Positions 1 through 8,225 are shown, counted from the stretch's first letter. The stretch is DNA of 64,000 nt from Streptomyces mashuensis (GCF_014654785.1 NZ_BNBD01000003.1:429732-493731); one strand, 5' to 3'. Program-made: numbers and translations. The notes: generated by a model from the sequence alone, not told the origin.

Positions 1-310
1 CGACGCTGTAGTCGTAGATCGTGGTCGCCCTCTTCTCCAGCTTGACGAACGGCTCGAACCAGTCCGAGAACGCCCCCTGCACGATCCTCCGCCGCAACCG
101 CGCGAACGACCCCGGCGTCCCGAAAACCGCGTCGCACGCCGTCACGAACGTCTCGCTCGCGAGTCGTTCGCCCGCCTCCACCTTCGCCACGTACTGCTGG
201 CCGTAATGCGCGGCGTCGCCGAGTTCCCGCTGGCTCAGGCCTTTGCCCTTGCGCCATGCGCGTACCTCGTCGCCGAGCAGCGCGGCTCCGCTCTTCGGTT
301 CGTCCGCCAT
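1..310 (-). CDS. XRE-family helix-turn-helix regulator, N-terminal part only
   Basis: The reverse strand opens with an ATG at 308-310 and stays open to the window edge, so about 103 N-terminal residues are visible and the C-terminus is cut off. Residues about 10-70 form an XRE-type helix-turn-helix (SQRELGDAAHYGQQYVAKVE), where the second helix would read DNA. After it the chain continues into an FEPFVKLEKRA-type segment, which in Streptomyces proteins of this kind usually leads into a DUF5753 domain. Such regulators are often paired with small DUF397-type or hypothetical partners. The small gene at 446-754 lies divergently 135 bp away and could be that partner, although it is not DUF397. The start has a GGGAG directly before the ATG and an AGGGG about 10 nt upstream. 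The DUF5753 part is inference because it lies outside the window. Confidence 0.75.
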   Translation of the reverse strand, partial: MADEPKSGAALLGDEVRAWRKGKGLSQRELGDAAHYGQQYVAKVEAGERLASETFVTACDAVFGTPGSFARLRRRIVQGAFSDWFEPFVKLEKRATTIYDYSV

Positions 311-445
311 CTCCCGTTCACCCCTGACGCGTTGGCGTGCCCCTGGCCCTTCCCGACCCTAGGCGCGGAACGCGACCCTCAGTGCGCAGACAGTGAACAC
401 CGCTCGTGTGAGTGAGCGACGGCCAAGCAAAGGTTCTCCTCCGCC

Positions 446-754
446 ATGCCCCTTACCCCTGAACAGTCCTCCGAATTCGCCCCCGGCGACCTCGTCTGGG
501 ACACCGCCGCCTGTCGTGCCGGCGAGGTCATGGACCACCGGTGGTCCCGCTATCAGTTGCGGCCCCTCGGCGGTGGGACCGAGTGGTACGCGCGGGGGGA
601 GGATCTCGTGTCGCACGCCGGGCCGGGGCCGCAGTGCGGGGAGTGCCGGCACATCAGGACCTCGTACCACAACGCCCGGCGTGCCGGGGACACGGAAGGA
701 GCCGCGCGCTGGATCACCGAAATGGGGGTGCACCTGCGCGCGGCTCACGCCTAG
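446..754 (+). CDS. small hypothetical protein with a CxxC pair
   Basis: This 102-residue protein has no family that I recognise. It has a W/Y-rich centre (residues about 14-52, including a GGTEWYARGEDL stretch) that could form a small beta barrel. A QCGECRH motif at about 64-70 could bind a metal or be redox active. The tail is helical and ends in LRAAHA. There is no signal peptide or membrane segment, so it should be cytosolic. The AGGTTCTCC before the ATG is not a clear Shine-Dalgarno site. It is divergent from the XRE regulator and convergent with the lipase, with only 16 bp between stop codons. Small proteins of this size commonly sit beside XRE/DUF5753 regulators in Streptomyces, but no function can be claimed. 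Confidence 0.6.
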   Translation: MPLTPEQSSEFAPGDLVWDTAACRAGEVMDHRWSRYQLRPLGGGTEWYARGEDLVSHAGPGPQCGECRHIRTSYHNARRAGDTEGAARWITEMGVHLRAAHA

Positions 755-770
755 CGGACGCAGCGGGCGG

Positions 771-1661
771 TCAGCTCACCATCGACGCGCACGTCGCGGG
801 CTTCGCGTGGTCCGGGTCCAGCGTGTTCAGCGTCTCCTGGAACGCCAGGCGGTCGATCGTGCCGGCCGCCAGGTGTTCCGAGAGGTCGATGCCGCACAGG
901 TCCTGGAGCACCACGTTCCGGACGTTGGGGCCCGACAGGAAGCCCGTGGTGTACGGGGTCGCCACCTCGTCGTACTTCGTCATGACGACCGTGTAGCGCA
1001 CGCCGGGGACCGTGTCGCCGCCCTCGTTGAGGCGGTTCATGAACGGCGAGCCGGCCACCTGCTGTGTCAGGCCGGGGGCCTTGGCGCTGATGACGTCGCG
1101 CGCGCCGGGGACCACGTCCAGGAGGCGGGTCAGGCCCGAGAGCGTCGTCCCGTGGTTCGTCGGCGCCAGGCCGACCAGCGCGTTCACCTTGGGGGCGCCG
1201 CCGAGGAACTTCAGGTAGTAGCGCGGCATCATGCCGCCCTGCGAGTGGCCCACGATGTCGACCTTCGACGCCCCCGTCGACGCCAGCACGCGGTCCACGT
1301 CCCGGGACAGCTGCGCCGCCGAGTCCTCGATCGGGCCCAGGCCGTGGAACGTCGGGATGCCCGGCAGCTTGCCGTAGTCGAACGAGTAGACGCAGAAGCC
1401 GCGGTTGACCAGGTAGGGGGCGAAGGCCCACCAGTTGGTGAACGAGTTCTCCAGGGTGCCGTGCACCAGGACGACCGGGCGGGGGTGCGCCGCCGACGGC
1501 TTGCAGCGGAAGTCGTTCCAGCCGCTGGTGACCGTGGGGGACGCAGCAGCGGCGACCGTCGCCGATTCCAGGGGAACGGCGACGGCCGCCGCGGTGAGTG
1601 CAACGGTCGCCAGCAGGGTTCTGACGAAGGCGAAGGGTCTGCGGGATCTGTGACGGCGCAT
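771..1661 (-). CDS. secreted alpha/beta-hydrolase lipase (class 2 lipase-like)
   Basis: The 296-residue product is likely an exported esterase/lipase that cleaves acyl esters outside the cell. It starts with a basic n-region (MRRHRSRR), a hydrophobic core and an Ala-rich cleavage region ending near residue 40, which is a Sec signal peptide. The mature part has the oxyanion-side VVLVHGTLE strand at about 64-72 and the nucleophile elbow GHSQGG at about 138-143, with Ser as nucleophile. Candidate Asp and His residues lie further on but I cannot assign them firmly. Cysteines near the start of the mature part and in the LCGID and ATCAS segments could form disulphides. Length and layout match secreted Streptomyces lipases. 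The ATG follows AAGGAGCC with about 6 nt spacing. It is monocistronic and has its own promoter region. Confidence 0.85.
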   Translation of the reverse strand: MRRHRSRRPFAFVRTLLATVALTAAAVAVPLESATVAAAASPTVTSGWNDFRCKPSAAHPRPVVLVHGTLENSFTNWWAFAPYLVNRGFCVYSFDYGKLPGIPTFHGLGPIEDSAAQLSRDVDRVLASTGASKVDIVGHSQGGMMPRYYLKFLGGAPKVNALVGLAPTNHGTTLSGLTRLLDVVPGARDVISAKAPGLTQQVAGSPFMNRLNEGGDTVPGVRYTVVMTKYDEVATPYTTGFLSGPNVRNVVLQDLCGIDLSEHLAAGTIDRLAFQETLNTLDPDHAKPATCASMVS

Positions 1662-1679
1662 GCGGGGGGCTCCTTTTTC

Positions 1680-1733
1680 GGCAGGCAGGCATGCAGGCAG
1701 ACAGGCATGCGGGCAGGAGGAACTGCAGGCAGG
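1680..1733. repeat. imperfect GGCAGG/GGCATG tandem repeat in the lipase leader
   Basis: A run of GGCAGG, GGCATG and ACAGG units with two GCATGC palindromes fills the 5' leader of the lipase gene. It lies 20-70 nt upstream of the lipase start codon on the reverse strand. Read as lipase mRNA it gives CCTGCC-type repeats that can pair weakly with themselves. It may simply be slippage-generated sequence. Confidence 0.6.
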
Positions 1734-1776
1734 AAAGGGTGTGTTACGAACGCGTGAACGAACTTACTTGCGGGTA

Positions 1777-1806
1777 AGACTGGAAGCAGGTACTTGTTTT
1801 CGTCAA
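1777..1806 (-). promoter_or_regulatory. candidate promoter of the lipase gene
   Basis: On the reverse strand TTGACG (1801-1806) and CAGTCT (1777-1782) are separated by 18 bp, a reasonable match to a vegetative Streptomyces promoter. Transcription would begin near 1770, about 110 nt before the lipase ATG, so the mRNA would carry the GGCAGG repeat in its leader. It was identified by eye only. Confidence 0.4.
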
Positions 1807-1814
1807 GCAATTCC

Positions 1815-1832
1815 GCAGAAATTGCAGAAATT
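1815..1832. repeat. two tandem copies of GCAGAAATT
   Basis: Two perfect 9-bp direct repeats (1815-1823 and 1824-1832) lie immediately upstream of the candidate -35 element of the lipase promoter. They are AT-rich in a GC-rich background. The position fits an activator binding site, but no regulator can be named. Confidence 0.5.
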
Positions 1833-1856
1833 TCGGCAGGTTGGCGGACAGGTGCC

Positions 1857-2891
1857 TCACGCCACCCACAGCGTCGCCGCCGGCCGCACCGCCCCCGCGC
1901 CGAACTTCGCCCGCGCCCGGTCGACGGCCTCCTCCACCCGCCGGGCCTTCTCGTCCGCCGGGTCGAACGACAGCTGGTGCGCCGCCGACCCGGCGTCGCA
2001 CAGGCCCTCCGCGCGCAGCGCCACCGCCCGTACGCGCGCCCGTTGCAGTGCGAGGGACGCGTGCAACGCGTACGCGGCCGCGGTCAGTTCGGGGGTGTGG
2101 GCCGTGGGTTCCGGGAACGTGCGGGAGCGCGTGCTGGTGGAGCCGTCGGCGTAGCGGACGGTGAGCTTCAGGCCGCGTGCGGCCTGGCCGCTCTCGCGCA
2201 GCCGGGCGCCGAGCCCGTCGGCGAGTGCGAGCAGGGCGTGGCGCCGCACGTCGGGGTCGAGTTCGTCGCCGGCGAAGCGGTGTTCGGCGCCCACCGAGCG
2301 GGCGCGCGCGTCCGGGGCGACGGGCGTGGGGTCGATGCCGCGCGCCCGCTCGTGGAGGCGCCGGCCGGCGGACGCGCCGAGGATGCGCTGAAGCGTGCCG
2401 ACGGGCGCCGCGGCCACGCGGCCGACGGTGTCGAGCCCGTAGGCGCACAGCGTACGGGCCGTGGCGGGGCCGACGCCGTGGAGCGCGGCGACCGGTTTCC
2501 GGGCGAGGAACGCGGCCACCGTCTCCGGGTCGTCGGGCAGTTCGCGTACGGCGCGGGGCGGGCCGTCCTCCGCGGCCATGCGGGCCAGCAGCGGGTTGGC
2601 GCCGATGCCGACGGTGCAGTCGACGCCGCACCGGGCGAGGACCCGGACCCGTAGCAGCGCGGCGAGTCCGGCGGGCGGGTACCCGAAGTACCGTACGGCG
2701 CCGCGTACGTCCAGCAGTGCGGCGTCCGGCGGCAGGGGCTGCACGACGGGCGTCACCTCGGCGAGCATGCCGAGCAGGCCGTCGTACGTCTCCTCGTCCA
2801 GGACGGCCCCGCTCACGGGGTGGAAGTGGACGTAGAGCACCCCCGCCCCGGCCGGAGGGGGCGGTACCAGGGAGAGGGCCGGCCGGGTCAT
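1857..2891 (-). CDS. imuB: ImuB-like inactive Y-family DNA polymerase subunit
   Basis: The 344-residue protein has Y-family layout: palm/fingers to about residue 130, the helix-hairpin-helix-like GVGPATARTLCAYG at about 145-160, then a little-finger region. The polymerase acidic residues are absent. The first strand reads VLYVHFHP instead of the usual D-x-D-containing strand, and the third motif reads LLDVRGAVRYFG instead of the S-x-DE form. This is the hallmark of ImuB, a scaffold that brings DnaE2 to the replication clamp. A clamp-binding motif QLSFD sits near the C-terminus, as expected. The ATG overlaps the dnaE2 stop codon (ATGA), so the two genes are translationally coupled. In many annotations it would be called DNA polymerase IV/DinB. 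Confidence 0.82.
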   Translation of the reverse strand: MTRPALSLVPPPPAGAGVLYVHFHPVSGAVLDEETYDGLLGMLAEVTPVVQPLPPDAALLDVRGAVRYFGYPPAGLAALLRVRVLARCGVDCTVGIGANPLLARMAAEDGPPRAVRELPDDPETVAAFLARKPVAALHGVGPATARTLCAYGLDTVGRVAAAPVGTLQRILGASAGRRLHERARGIDPTPVAPDARARSVGAEHRFAGDELDPDVRRHALLALADGLGARLRESGQAARGLKLTVRYADGSTSTRSRTFPEPTAHTPELTAAAYALHASLALQRARVRAVALRAEGLCDAGSAAHQLSFDPADEKARRVEEAVDRARAKFGAGAVRPAATLWVA

Positions 2892-5800
2892 CCTGCGCTC
2901 CCGGGGCTGGCGTGCCACAGTTTGCGGCCGGTGGCCGCGCCCTCGCCGGCGGGCTTGAGGTCGGCCCAGGGGTGCATGGTGTAGCCGGTGGACAGTTCGA
3001 TACGGCGGCCAGAACCGGCAGAAGCAACCGCCGGCCCGCCCGAAGGCTCCGCCAGTCGTTCGGCCACCGCCGCCAGGCCGCCTTCCTTCCGTACCCGCAG
3101 CAGTGCGGACAGGTCCCAGGCCGCCGCGCCGACCACGCTCAGGCTGCGCGGGCCGCGCCGCTGCACCACGCCGCGCACGAGCAGCAGCCAGGAGTGGAAG
3201 ACGGTGCCGGCGCAGGCGGGGTGGGAGTCGTCGAAGAAGGCGCAGTCGACCAGGCCCGTGCCGTCGTCGAGGGTGGTGAAGATGACGCGCTTGCCCGAGC
3301 GGATGGGCGGGGTCTGGGTCGCGGCCTTGGCGCCGGCGACGAGGACGGTCTCGCCGTGCCGGGCGTCGGCGAGGCGGCGTGCGGGGGTGACGCCCAGTTC
3401 GTTCAGGAAGGCGTGGTGGTCCGCCATCAGGTGGCGGGAGGTGTCCATGCCGAGGACGTCGAGCTCGGCGCCGAGGCGTTCGGCGGGGTCGAGGTCGGGC
3501 AGGCCGACGGGTTCGACGTGGGCGCTGTCGACGAGGGTGGGCTGGGCGGCGGGTTCGCGCTGGGTGCGGTGCAGTTCGGCGATGTGCAGCAGCAGGTCGC
3601 GGCGGTTGGTGCCGAACGCGTCCAGCGCGCCGACCCGCGCGAGGCGTTCGGCGACGGGCCGGCGGGGGCGGGCGCGCCGCCACAGGTCGAGGAGGGAGGT
3701 GTAGGGGCGGCCGGCCGCGATGCGGCGGGCCTCGGTCTCGCCGATGCCCTGGACGTCGGTGAGCGCCATGCGGATGCCGTACCGTCCCGCGTCCACACCC
3801 TCGGACACCAGTTCGACCGTATAGGCGCACTGCGAGCGGTTCACGTCGAGCGGCAGCACCGGCACCCCGCGCCGCCGCGCGTCCGCCAGCAGCAGCCGCT
3901 TGGGGTACATGCCCGGGTCGTGGGTGAGCAGCCCGGCGTAGAAGGCGGCCGGGTAGTGCGCCTTCAGCCAGGCCGACTGGTACGTGGGCACGGCGAACGC
4001 CACGGCGTGGGCCTTGCAGAAGCCGTACGAGCCGAACGCCTCGACGATCTCCCAGGTGCGGCGGACGACGTCGGGCGCGTAGCCGCGCCGCCGCGCCGCC
4101 TGCTCGAACCGCGTACGGATGCCGGCCACCTTGCCCGGGTCGGAGAGGGCGCGGCGCGTCTCGTCGGCCTCGCCCCGGTCGCAGCCGGTCATGATGCGCA
4201 GGATCTCGATGACCTGCTCGTGGAAGACGACCACGCCGTACGTCTCGGCCAGCGTCTCCGCCAGGTCGGGGTGGGGGTAGCGGACGGGGGCGCGGCCGTG
4301 CCGGGCGGCGATGAAGGGGCGGACCATGTCGGCGGCGACGGGTCCGGGCCGGAACAGCGAGATGTCGACGACGAGGTCGTGGAAGGTGGCCGGCTGGAGC
4401 CGGCCCACGAGGTCGCGCTGGCCCGGCGACTCGATCTGGAAGCAGCCCAGCGTCTCGGTGGAGCGGATGAGGTCGTACGTCCTCTTGTCGCCCGGCGGCA
4501 CCTGCGCGGGGTCGTCGAGGTCCAGCCGCTCCCCCGTGACCCGCTGGATCTCGGCCACGGCGTGCGCCATCGCGGACTGCATCCGCACGCCCAGCACGTC
4601 GAGCTTGAGCAGCCCGAGCTCCTCCACGTCGTCCTTGTCGAACTGCGACATGGCGAAGCCCTCGCCGCTGGTGGGCACGATGGGTGTACGGGCCCGCAGC
4701 CCGGCGTCGGAGAGCAGCACCCCGCAGGGGTGCATGGCGATGCCGCGTGGCAGGGCGTCGAGCGCCTCGACCAGCTCCCACAGCCGGCGGTCGCGGTCCG
4801 GCCCGTGCGGGCCGGTGGCGACGGCGCGCAGTTCGGGCAGTTCGGCCAGGGCGGCGCGGGCGTCGCGGGCCCGGATGTGCGGGAACGCCTTGGCGAGCCG
4901 GTCGACCTCGGCGGGGTCCATGCCGAGGGCGGCGCCCACGGCGCGCACGGCGTGCCGGACGCGGTAGGTCTCGGGCATGGAGACGGTGGCGACGCGGTCC
5001 TCGCCGAAGCGGTCGAAGACGGCGCGGTAGACCTCCAGGCGGCGGGCGGACTCGACGTCGATGTCGATGTCGGGCAGGCCGGCGCGGCGCGCGGAGAGGA
5101 ACCGCTCCATGAGCAGCCCCTGCTCGACGGGGTCGGCGTGGGCGATGCCGAGCAGGTGGTTGACGAGGGAGCCGGCGCCGGAGCCGCGGGCGGTGACGCG
5201 GATGCCCAGCGCGCGGGTGTCGTCGACGACCTGGGCGACGGTGAGGAAGTAGGAGGGGAAGCCGCGCTGTTCGATGATGCGCAGCTCGTCCTCGAGCCGG
5301 TCCCAGTAGCGGCGGTCGTGGTCGTGGTGGCGCAGCACCATGGCGGCGGCGCAGCGGGAGCGCAGCACGCGGGCGGCGGTGCGGTGTCCGGCGCCGACCA
5401 GGTGCGGTTCGGGGAAGTGGACCGAGCCCAGGCCGATGTGGTGCCGGGGGTCGACGACGCAGGCGGCGGCGGTGTCCTCGGTCGCGGCCAGCAGCCGGCG
5501 GGCCTCGGCGGGGCCGCCGCCCGCGGCCTCGGCGATGCGCCGGGCGGCGGCGGCCATGGCGGCGGGGTCCTTCAGCCAGCGTTCGCCGCTGTCGAGCGCC
5601 TCGGGGCGGCGCCGGTCGACGGGGACGAGGAGGCGGGCGGCGTCGAGGACGTCGGCGACGGGGCCGCTGCCGGGGTCGGCGTAGCGCACGGCGTTGCTGA
5701 GCACGGCCGGTACGCCCTGGTCGGCGGCGAAGCCGACGGTGCGGGCGGCGAGGCGCAGCGAGCCGGGTCCGGTGCCGGTGCGGCCGTGCCAGACGGCCTC

Positions 5801-6409
5801 CAGCCGCAGCTGGTCACCGAACATTTCGCGCCAGGGTGCGAGCAGGTCGGCGGCCCGGTCGGGCCGGCCGGCGGCCAGGGCGCGGCCGACCTCGGAGTCG
5901 GGGCCGAGCAGCACGGTGAGGGGGGCGCGGACGCCGGCCGCGACGGCGGCGGCGAGGTCGGTGCGGTCCAGGGCGGGGCGCTCCTCGCCGCGCGCGTGGG
6001 CGGCGGTGACGAGGCCGCACAGGGCGGCCCAGCCGTGGGCGCCGTCGCGGGCGAGGAAGACCGCGCGGGGGGCGGACTCGTCGACGAAGGCACCGCCGCG
6101 GGCGGGCGCGCGCCGCCGGGCCGCGCCGTCGTACGCGCTCTTGCAGGTGCCGCCGGGCGTGCCGCCGGGCGTGCCGCCCGGTGCCGGGCGGGGCTCGCGG
6201 ACGGCCAGGTCGACGCCGAACAGCGGGCGCACCCCGGCGTCCGCGGCGGCGCGGGCGAACCGGACCGTGCCGGCGAGGCTGTCCCGGTCGGTGAGGGCGA
6301 CGGCGGCCATGCCGCGCTCGGCGGCGCGCTGCGCCAGCTGTTCGGGGTGCGAGGCGCCGTACCGCATCGAGAAGCCCGATGCGGTGCGCAGATGCGTGAA
6401 GCCCGTCAT
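2888..6409 (-). CDS. dnaE2: error-prone DNA polymerase III alpha subunit DnaE2
   Basis: This 1173-residue C-family polymerase performs SOS-induced translesion synthesis together with the ImuB-like protein encoded downstream. The N-terminal PHP domain (1-200) has a Gly/Pro-rich low-complexity segment near 85-110 (PGGTPGGT). The catalytic palm carries PDIDIDVE at about 445-452, where the Asp residues bind magnesium. A fingers domain, helix-hairpin-helix region and a C-terminal OB fold (VFFDDSHPAC-like strand, then VFHSWLLLVRG) follow. The usual HxH at the start of the PHP domain is HLR here, so PHP metal binding is probably weakened. The start at 6409 is set by AAGGAGGT four bases before the ATG. 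A LexA box lies about 82 bp upstream. Confidence 0.92.
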   Translation of the reverse strand: MTGFTHLRTASGFSMRYGASHPEQLAQRAAERGMAAVALTDRDSLAGTVRFARAAADAGVRPLFGVDLAVREPRPAPGGTPGGTPGGTCKSAYDGAARRRAPARGGAFVDESAPRAVFLARDGAHGWAALCGLVTAAHARGEERPALDRTDLAAAVAAGVRAPLTVLLGPDSEVGRALAAGRPDRAADLLAPWREMFGDQLRLEAVWHGRTGTGPGSLRLAARTVGFAADQGVPAVLSNAVRYADPGSGPVADVLDAARLLVPVDRRRPEALDSGERWLKDPAAMAAAARRIAEAAGGGPAEARRLLAATEDTAAACVVDPRHHIGLGSVHFPEPHLVGAGHRTAARVLRSRCAAAMVLRHHDHDRRYWDRLEDELRIIEQRGFPSYFLTVAQVVDDTRALGIRVTARGSGAGSLVNHLLGIAHADPVEQGLLMERFLSARRAGLPDIDIDVESARRLEVYRAVFDRFGEDRVATVSMPETYRVRHAVRAVGAALGMDPAEVDRLAKAFPHIRARDARAALAELPELRAVATGPHGPDRDRRLWELVEALDALPRGIAMHPCGVLLSDAGLRARTPIVPTSGEGFAMSQFDKDDVEELGLLKLDVLGVRMQSAMAHAVAEIQRVTGERLDLDDPAQVPPGDKRTYDLIRSTETLGCFQIESPGQRDLVGRLQPATFHDLVVDISLFRPGPVAADMVRPFIAARHGRAPVRYPHPDLAETLAETYGVVVFHEQVIEILRIMTGCDRGEADETRRALSDPGKVAGIRTRFEQAARRRGYAPDVVRRTWEIVEAFGSYGFCKAHAVAFAVPTYQSAWLKAHYPAAFYAGLLTHDPGMYPKRLLLADARRRGVPVLPLDVNRSQCAYTVELVSEGVDAGRYGIRMALTDVQGIGETEARRIAAGRPYTSLLDLWRRARPRRPVAERLARVGALDAFGTNRRDLLLHIAELHRTQREPAAQPTLVDSAHVEPVGLPDLDPAERLGAELDVLGMDTSRHLMADHHAFLNELGVTPARRLADARHGETVLVAGAKAATQTPPIRSGKRVIFTTLDDGTGLVDCAFFDDSHPACAGTVFHSWLLLVRGVVQRRGPRSLSVVGAAAWDLSALLRVRKEGGLAAVAERLAEPSGGPAVASAGSGRRIELSTGYTMHPWADLKPAGEGAATGRKLWHASPGSAG

Positions 6410-6490
6410 CGCACCTCCTTGCCTCGCGCCTCGCCCACCTCCGGCTGCTGGCCGAAAACCACCCCTTACGGCTCCACCATAAACCACTTC

Positions 6491-6506
6491 TCGAACGTCC
6501 GTACGA
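6491..6506 (-). promoter_or_regulatory. LexA (SOS) box upstream of dnaE2
   Basis: The palindrome TCGAACGTCCGTACGA matches the actinobacterial LexA site (CGAAC-N4-GTTCG) with one mismatch, GTACG for GTTCG. It ends 82 bp before the dnaE2 ATG, where a repressor would block the promoter. It also lies 169 bp upstream of the membrane-protein gene on the other strand. The match was found by eye and the location upstream of a known SOS gene makes it convincing. Confidence 0.8.
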
Positions 6507-6674
6507 ATACGATCACGCGACCCACCTCCGCCCCCGCCGGGACTCACCCGAACGGCCCTGTGGCGGTGTGCCACGCCACAGGGCGTCGCAGGCTTCGGAA
6601 GGCGGACGCGTGGAATCCGCGGCAGACGGAACTCCGGATCACGAGCCATCTCCGAGCGCCCCCGAAGGAGTGAC

Positions 6675-7706
6675 ATGGTCGACACACCCCGCGGCACCAC
6701 GCGCTTCACCGACGAGGTGCGGGACGCGGTGACGGGCCGCGCCGCCGTCCTGGTGATCGGCGCGCTGCTGCTCCAGCTCGCCTTCATCGCCTCGTACGTC
6801 GGGGCCTTCCACAAACCGAAACCGAGCGACGTCGCCCTGGGCGTCGTCGCCCCCGCCCAGGTCGCCGCGCAGGTGACCGAGCGGCTGGGCGCGCTGCCCG
6901 GCGACCCCCTCGACCCGCGGCGGCTCCCCGACGAGGCGGAGGCCCGGCGGCAGCTCCACGCCCGGGACATCGACGCGGCCCTGGTCGTCGACCCGCGCGG
7001 CACGAAGGACACCCTGCTCGTCGCGAGCGGCAGCGGGGCCTCGCTGGCGCAGGCCACCGAGACGGTGCTGACCCGCGCCGAGAAGGCCCAGGGCCGCGAG
7101 GTGCGGGTGGTGGACACCGCCCCGGCGGCCGCGGGCGACGCCCGGGGGCTGACCTCCTTCTACCTGGTGGTGGGGTGGTGCGTGGGCGGCTACCTGTGCG
7201 CGGCGATCCTCGCCATCAGCGCCGGGGCGCGCCCGGCCAACGTGCACCGGGCGGTGATCCGGCTGGCCGCGCTCGCGGTGTACGCGGTGGTGGCGGGGCT
7301 GCTGGGCGCCCTCATCGCGGGGCCGGTGCTGGACGCGCTGCCGGGCAGCGTCCTCGGCCTGTGGGGGCTGGGCGCGCTGGTGGTGTTCGCGGTCGGGGCC
7401 ACGACGCTGGCCCTCCAGGGGCTGGCGGGCATCGTGGGCATCGGCCTGGCGATCGGCATCGTGGTGGTGCTGGGCAACCCGAGCGCGGGCGGCGCGTACC
7501 CGTATCCGCTGCTGCCGCCGTTCTGGCGGGCGATCGGGCCGGCGCTGCCGCCGGGGGCCGGTACGTGGACGGCGCGCTCGATCGCGTACTTCGGCGGCGA
7601 GGCCGTCCTCGGACCGCTGCTGGTGCTGGCGGCATGGGCCGCGGCCGGTACGGCGGTGGCGCTGGTGTGCGCGGCCCGGCGCGGCAGGCGTACGGCGGCG
7701 GCCTGA
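6675..7706 (+). CDS. ABC-2/DUF3533-like integral membrane protein
   Basis: The 343-residue protein has one N-terminal membrane segment (about 25-47), an extracytoplasmic domain (about 48-160), then five further membrane segments (about 162-335). This arrangement is that of ABC-2-like/DUF3533 (YhgE/Pip-related) permeases that are thought to export substrates or anchor phage-receptor-like proteins. The extracellular part resembles the SNG-1/DUF3533 domain in having an LGVVAPAQVAAQV start and a VVDPRG strand. The ATG follows GAAGGAG with 5 nt spacing. It is divergent from dnaE2 across a 265-bp gap that holds the LexA box, so SOS influence is possible but unproven. A strong hairpin lies after the stop. 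The substrate is unknown. Confidence 0.7.
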   Translation: MVDTPRGTTRFTDEVRDAVTGRAAVLVIGALLLQLAFIASYVGAFHKPKPSDVALGVVAPAQVAAQVTERLGALPGDPLDPRRLPDEAEARRQLHARDIDAALVVDPRGTKDTLLVASGSGASLAQATETVLTRAEKAQGREVRVVDTAPAAAGDARGLTSFYLVVGWCVGGYLCAAILAISAGARPANVHRAVIRLAALAVYAVVAGLLGALIAGPVLDALPGSVLGLWGLGALVVFAVGATTLALQGLAGIVGIGLAIGIVVVLGNPSAGGAYPYPLLPPFWRAIGPALPPGAGTWTARSIAYFGGEAVLGPLLVLAAWAAAGTAVALVCAARRGRRTAAA

Positions 7707-7719
7707 CCGGCGCACGCCT

Positions 7720-7752
7720 GGGCGCCGCCCGCCCCCTCCGCGGGCGGCGCCC
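7720..7752 (+). terminator. hairpin terminator after the membrane protein
   Basis: A perfect 13-bp stem (7720-7732 with 7740-7752) closes a 7-nt loop and begins 14 nt after the stop codon. It has no U tract, which is usual in Streptomyces terminators. Confidence 0.75.
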
Positions 7753-8225
7753 CCACGCCGTGACGGCAGACCGAATGGTCGGTCTGAGCGGTCTTCGGCC
7801 ATTGCTGCGACACCCCTGCGCAGGACCGGCCGCCGCCCGGAGTGCGGGCACGCCACTTTTCGGCCGGTCCGGGGCCGCCCCACAGCCCGGCGTATGGATC
7901 ATTAGATCCAATGGTTTCGATCGCCGCAAATCATCTTTTCGCAGGTTCCCTGGATATTTCATCCATGAAAATAAGGGATTCCACCTGGTCAACATCCCTG
8001 AAACATGAATCCCGCCCACACCGGGACACACCTGACAGACCACGGAAACCGCTCCGCCCGGGCAGGCCGGTCCCGCCCCGGCCGCCGCACACGAATCAGC
8101 CATCCGCACGTGCTACGCACCGCTTTCACATGGCGACTGAAAGTGTTCGTTCGAAGTGCGTTCATGCCCAACTTGAGCCAGACTTCCGTCCGTTATCTGC
8201 AGCCACGAGCAAGGGAGTGTTCGGA
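7753..8225. other. 473-bp AT-richer region upstream of the SSI gene, no gene seen
   Basis: I find no convincing coding sequence here. The segment 7895-7990 is unusually AT-rich and holds an inverted repeat TTTCAT-CC-ATGAAA (7957-7970). A second pair, CTTTCA (8123-8128) and TGAAAG (8138-8143), lies about 80 bp before the SSI start. These are candidate operator elements for the inhibitor gene. No clear sigma-70-type promoter was recognised. Confidence 0.5.

Noticed and set aside
1680..1733. CRISPR or attachment site at the GGCAGG repeat
   Set aside because: Units are only 5-6 bp with no spacers, and there is no integrase or tRNA gene nearby.
1738..1775. Second LexA box near the lipase/imuB-like gap (GAACGCGTGAACGAAC)
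   Set aside because: The GAAC copies are direct repeats, not the inverted GAAC-N4-GTTC needed for LexA.
2177..6673. 1498-codon plus-strand open frame over dnaE2 and imuB-like genes
   Set aside because: It is antisense to two clear polymerase genes, shows low-complexity Arg/Gly-rich translation and no family motif; long antisense frames are normal at this GC content.
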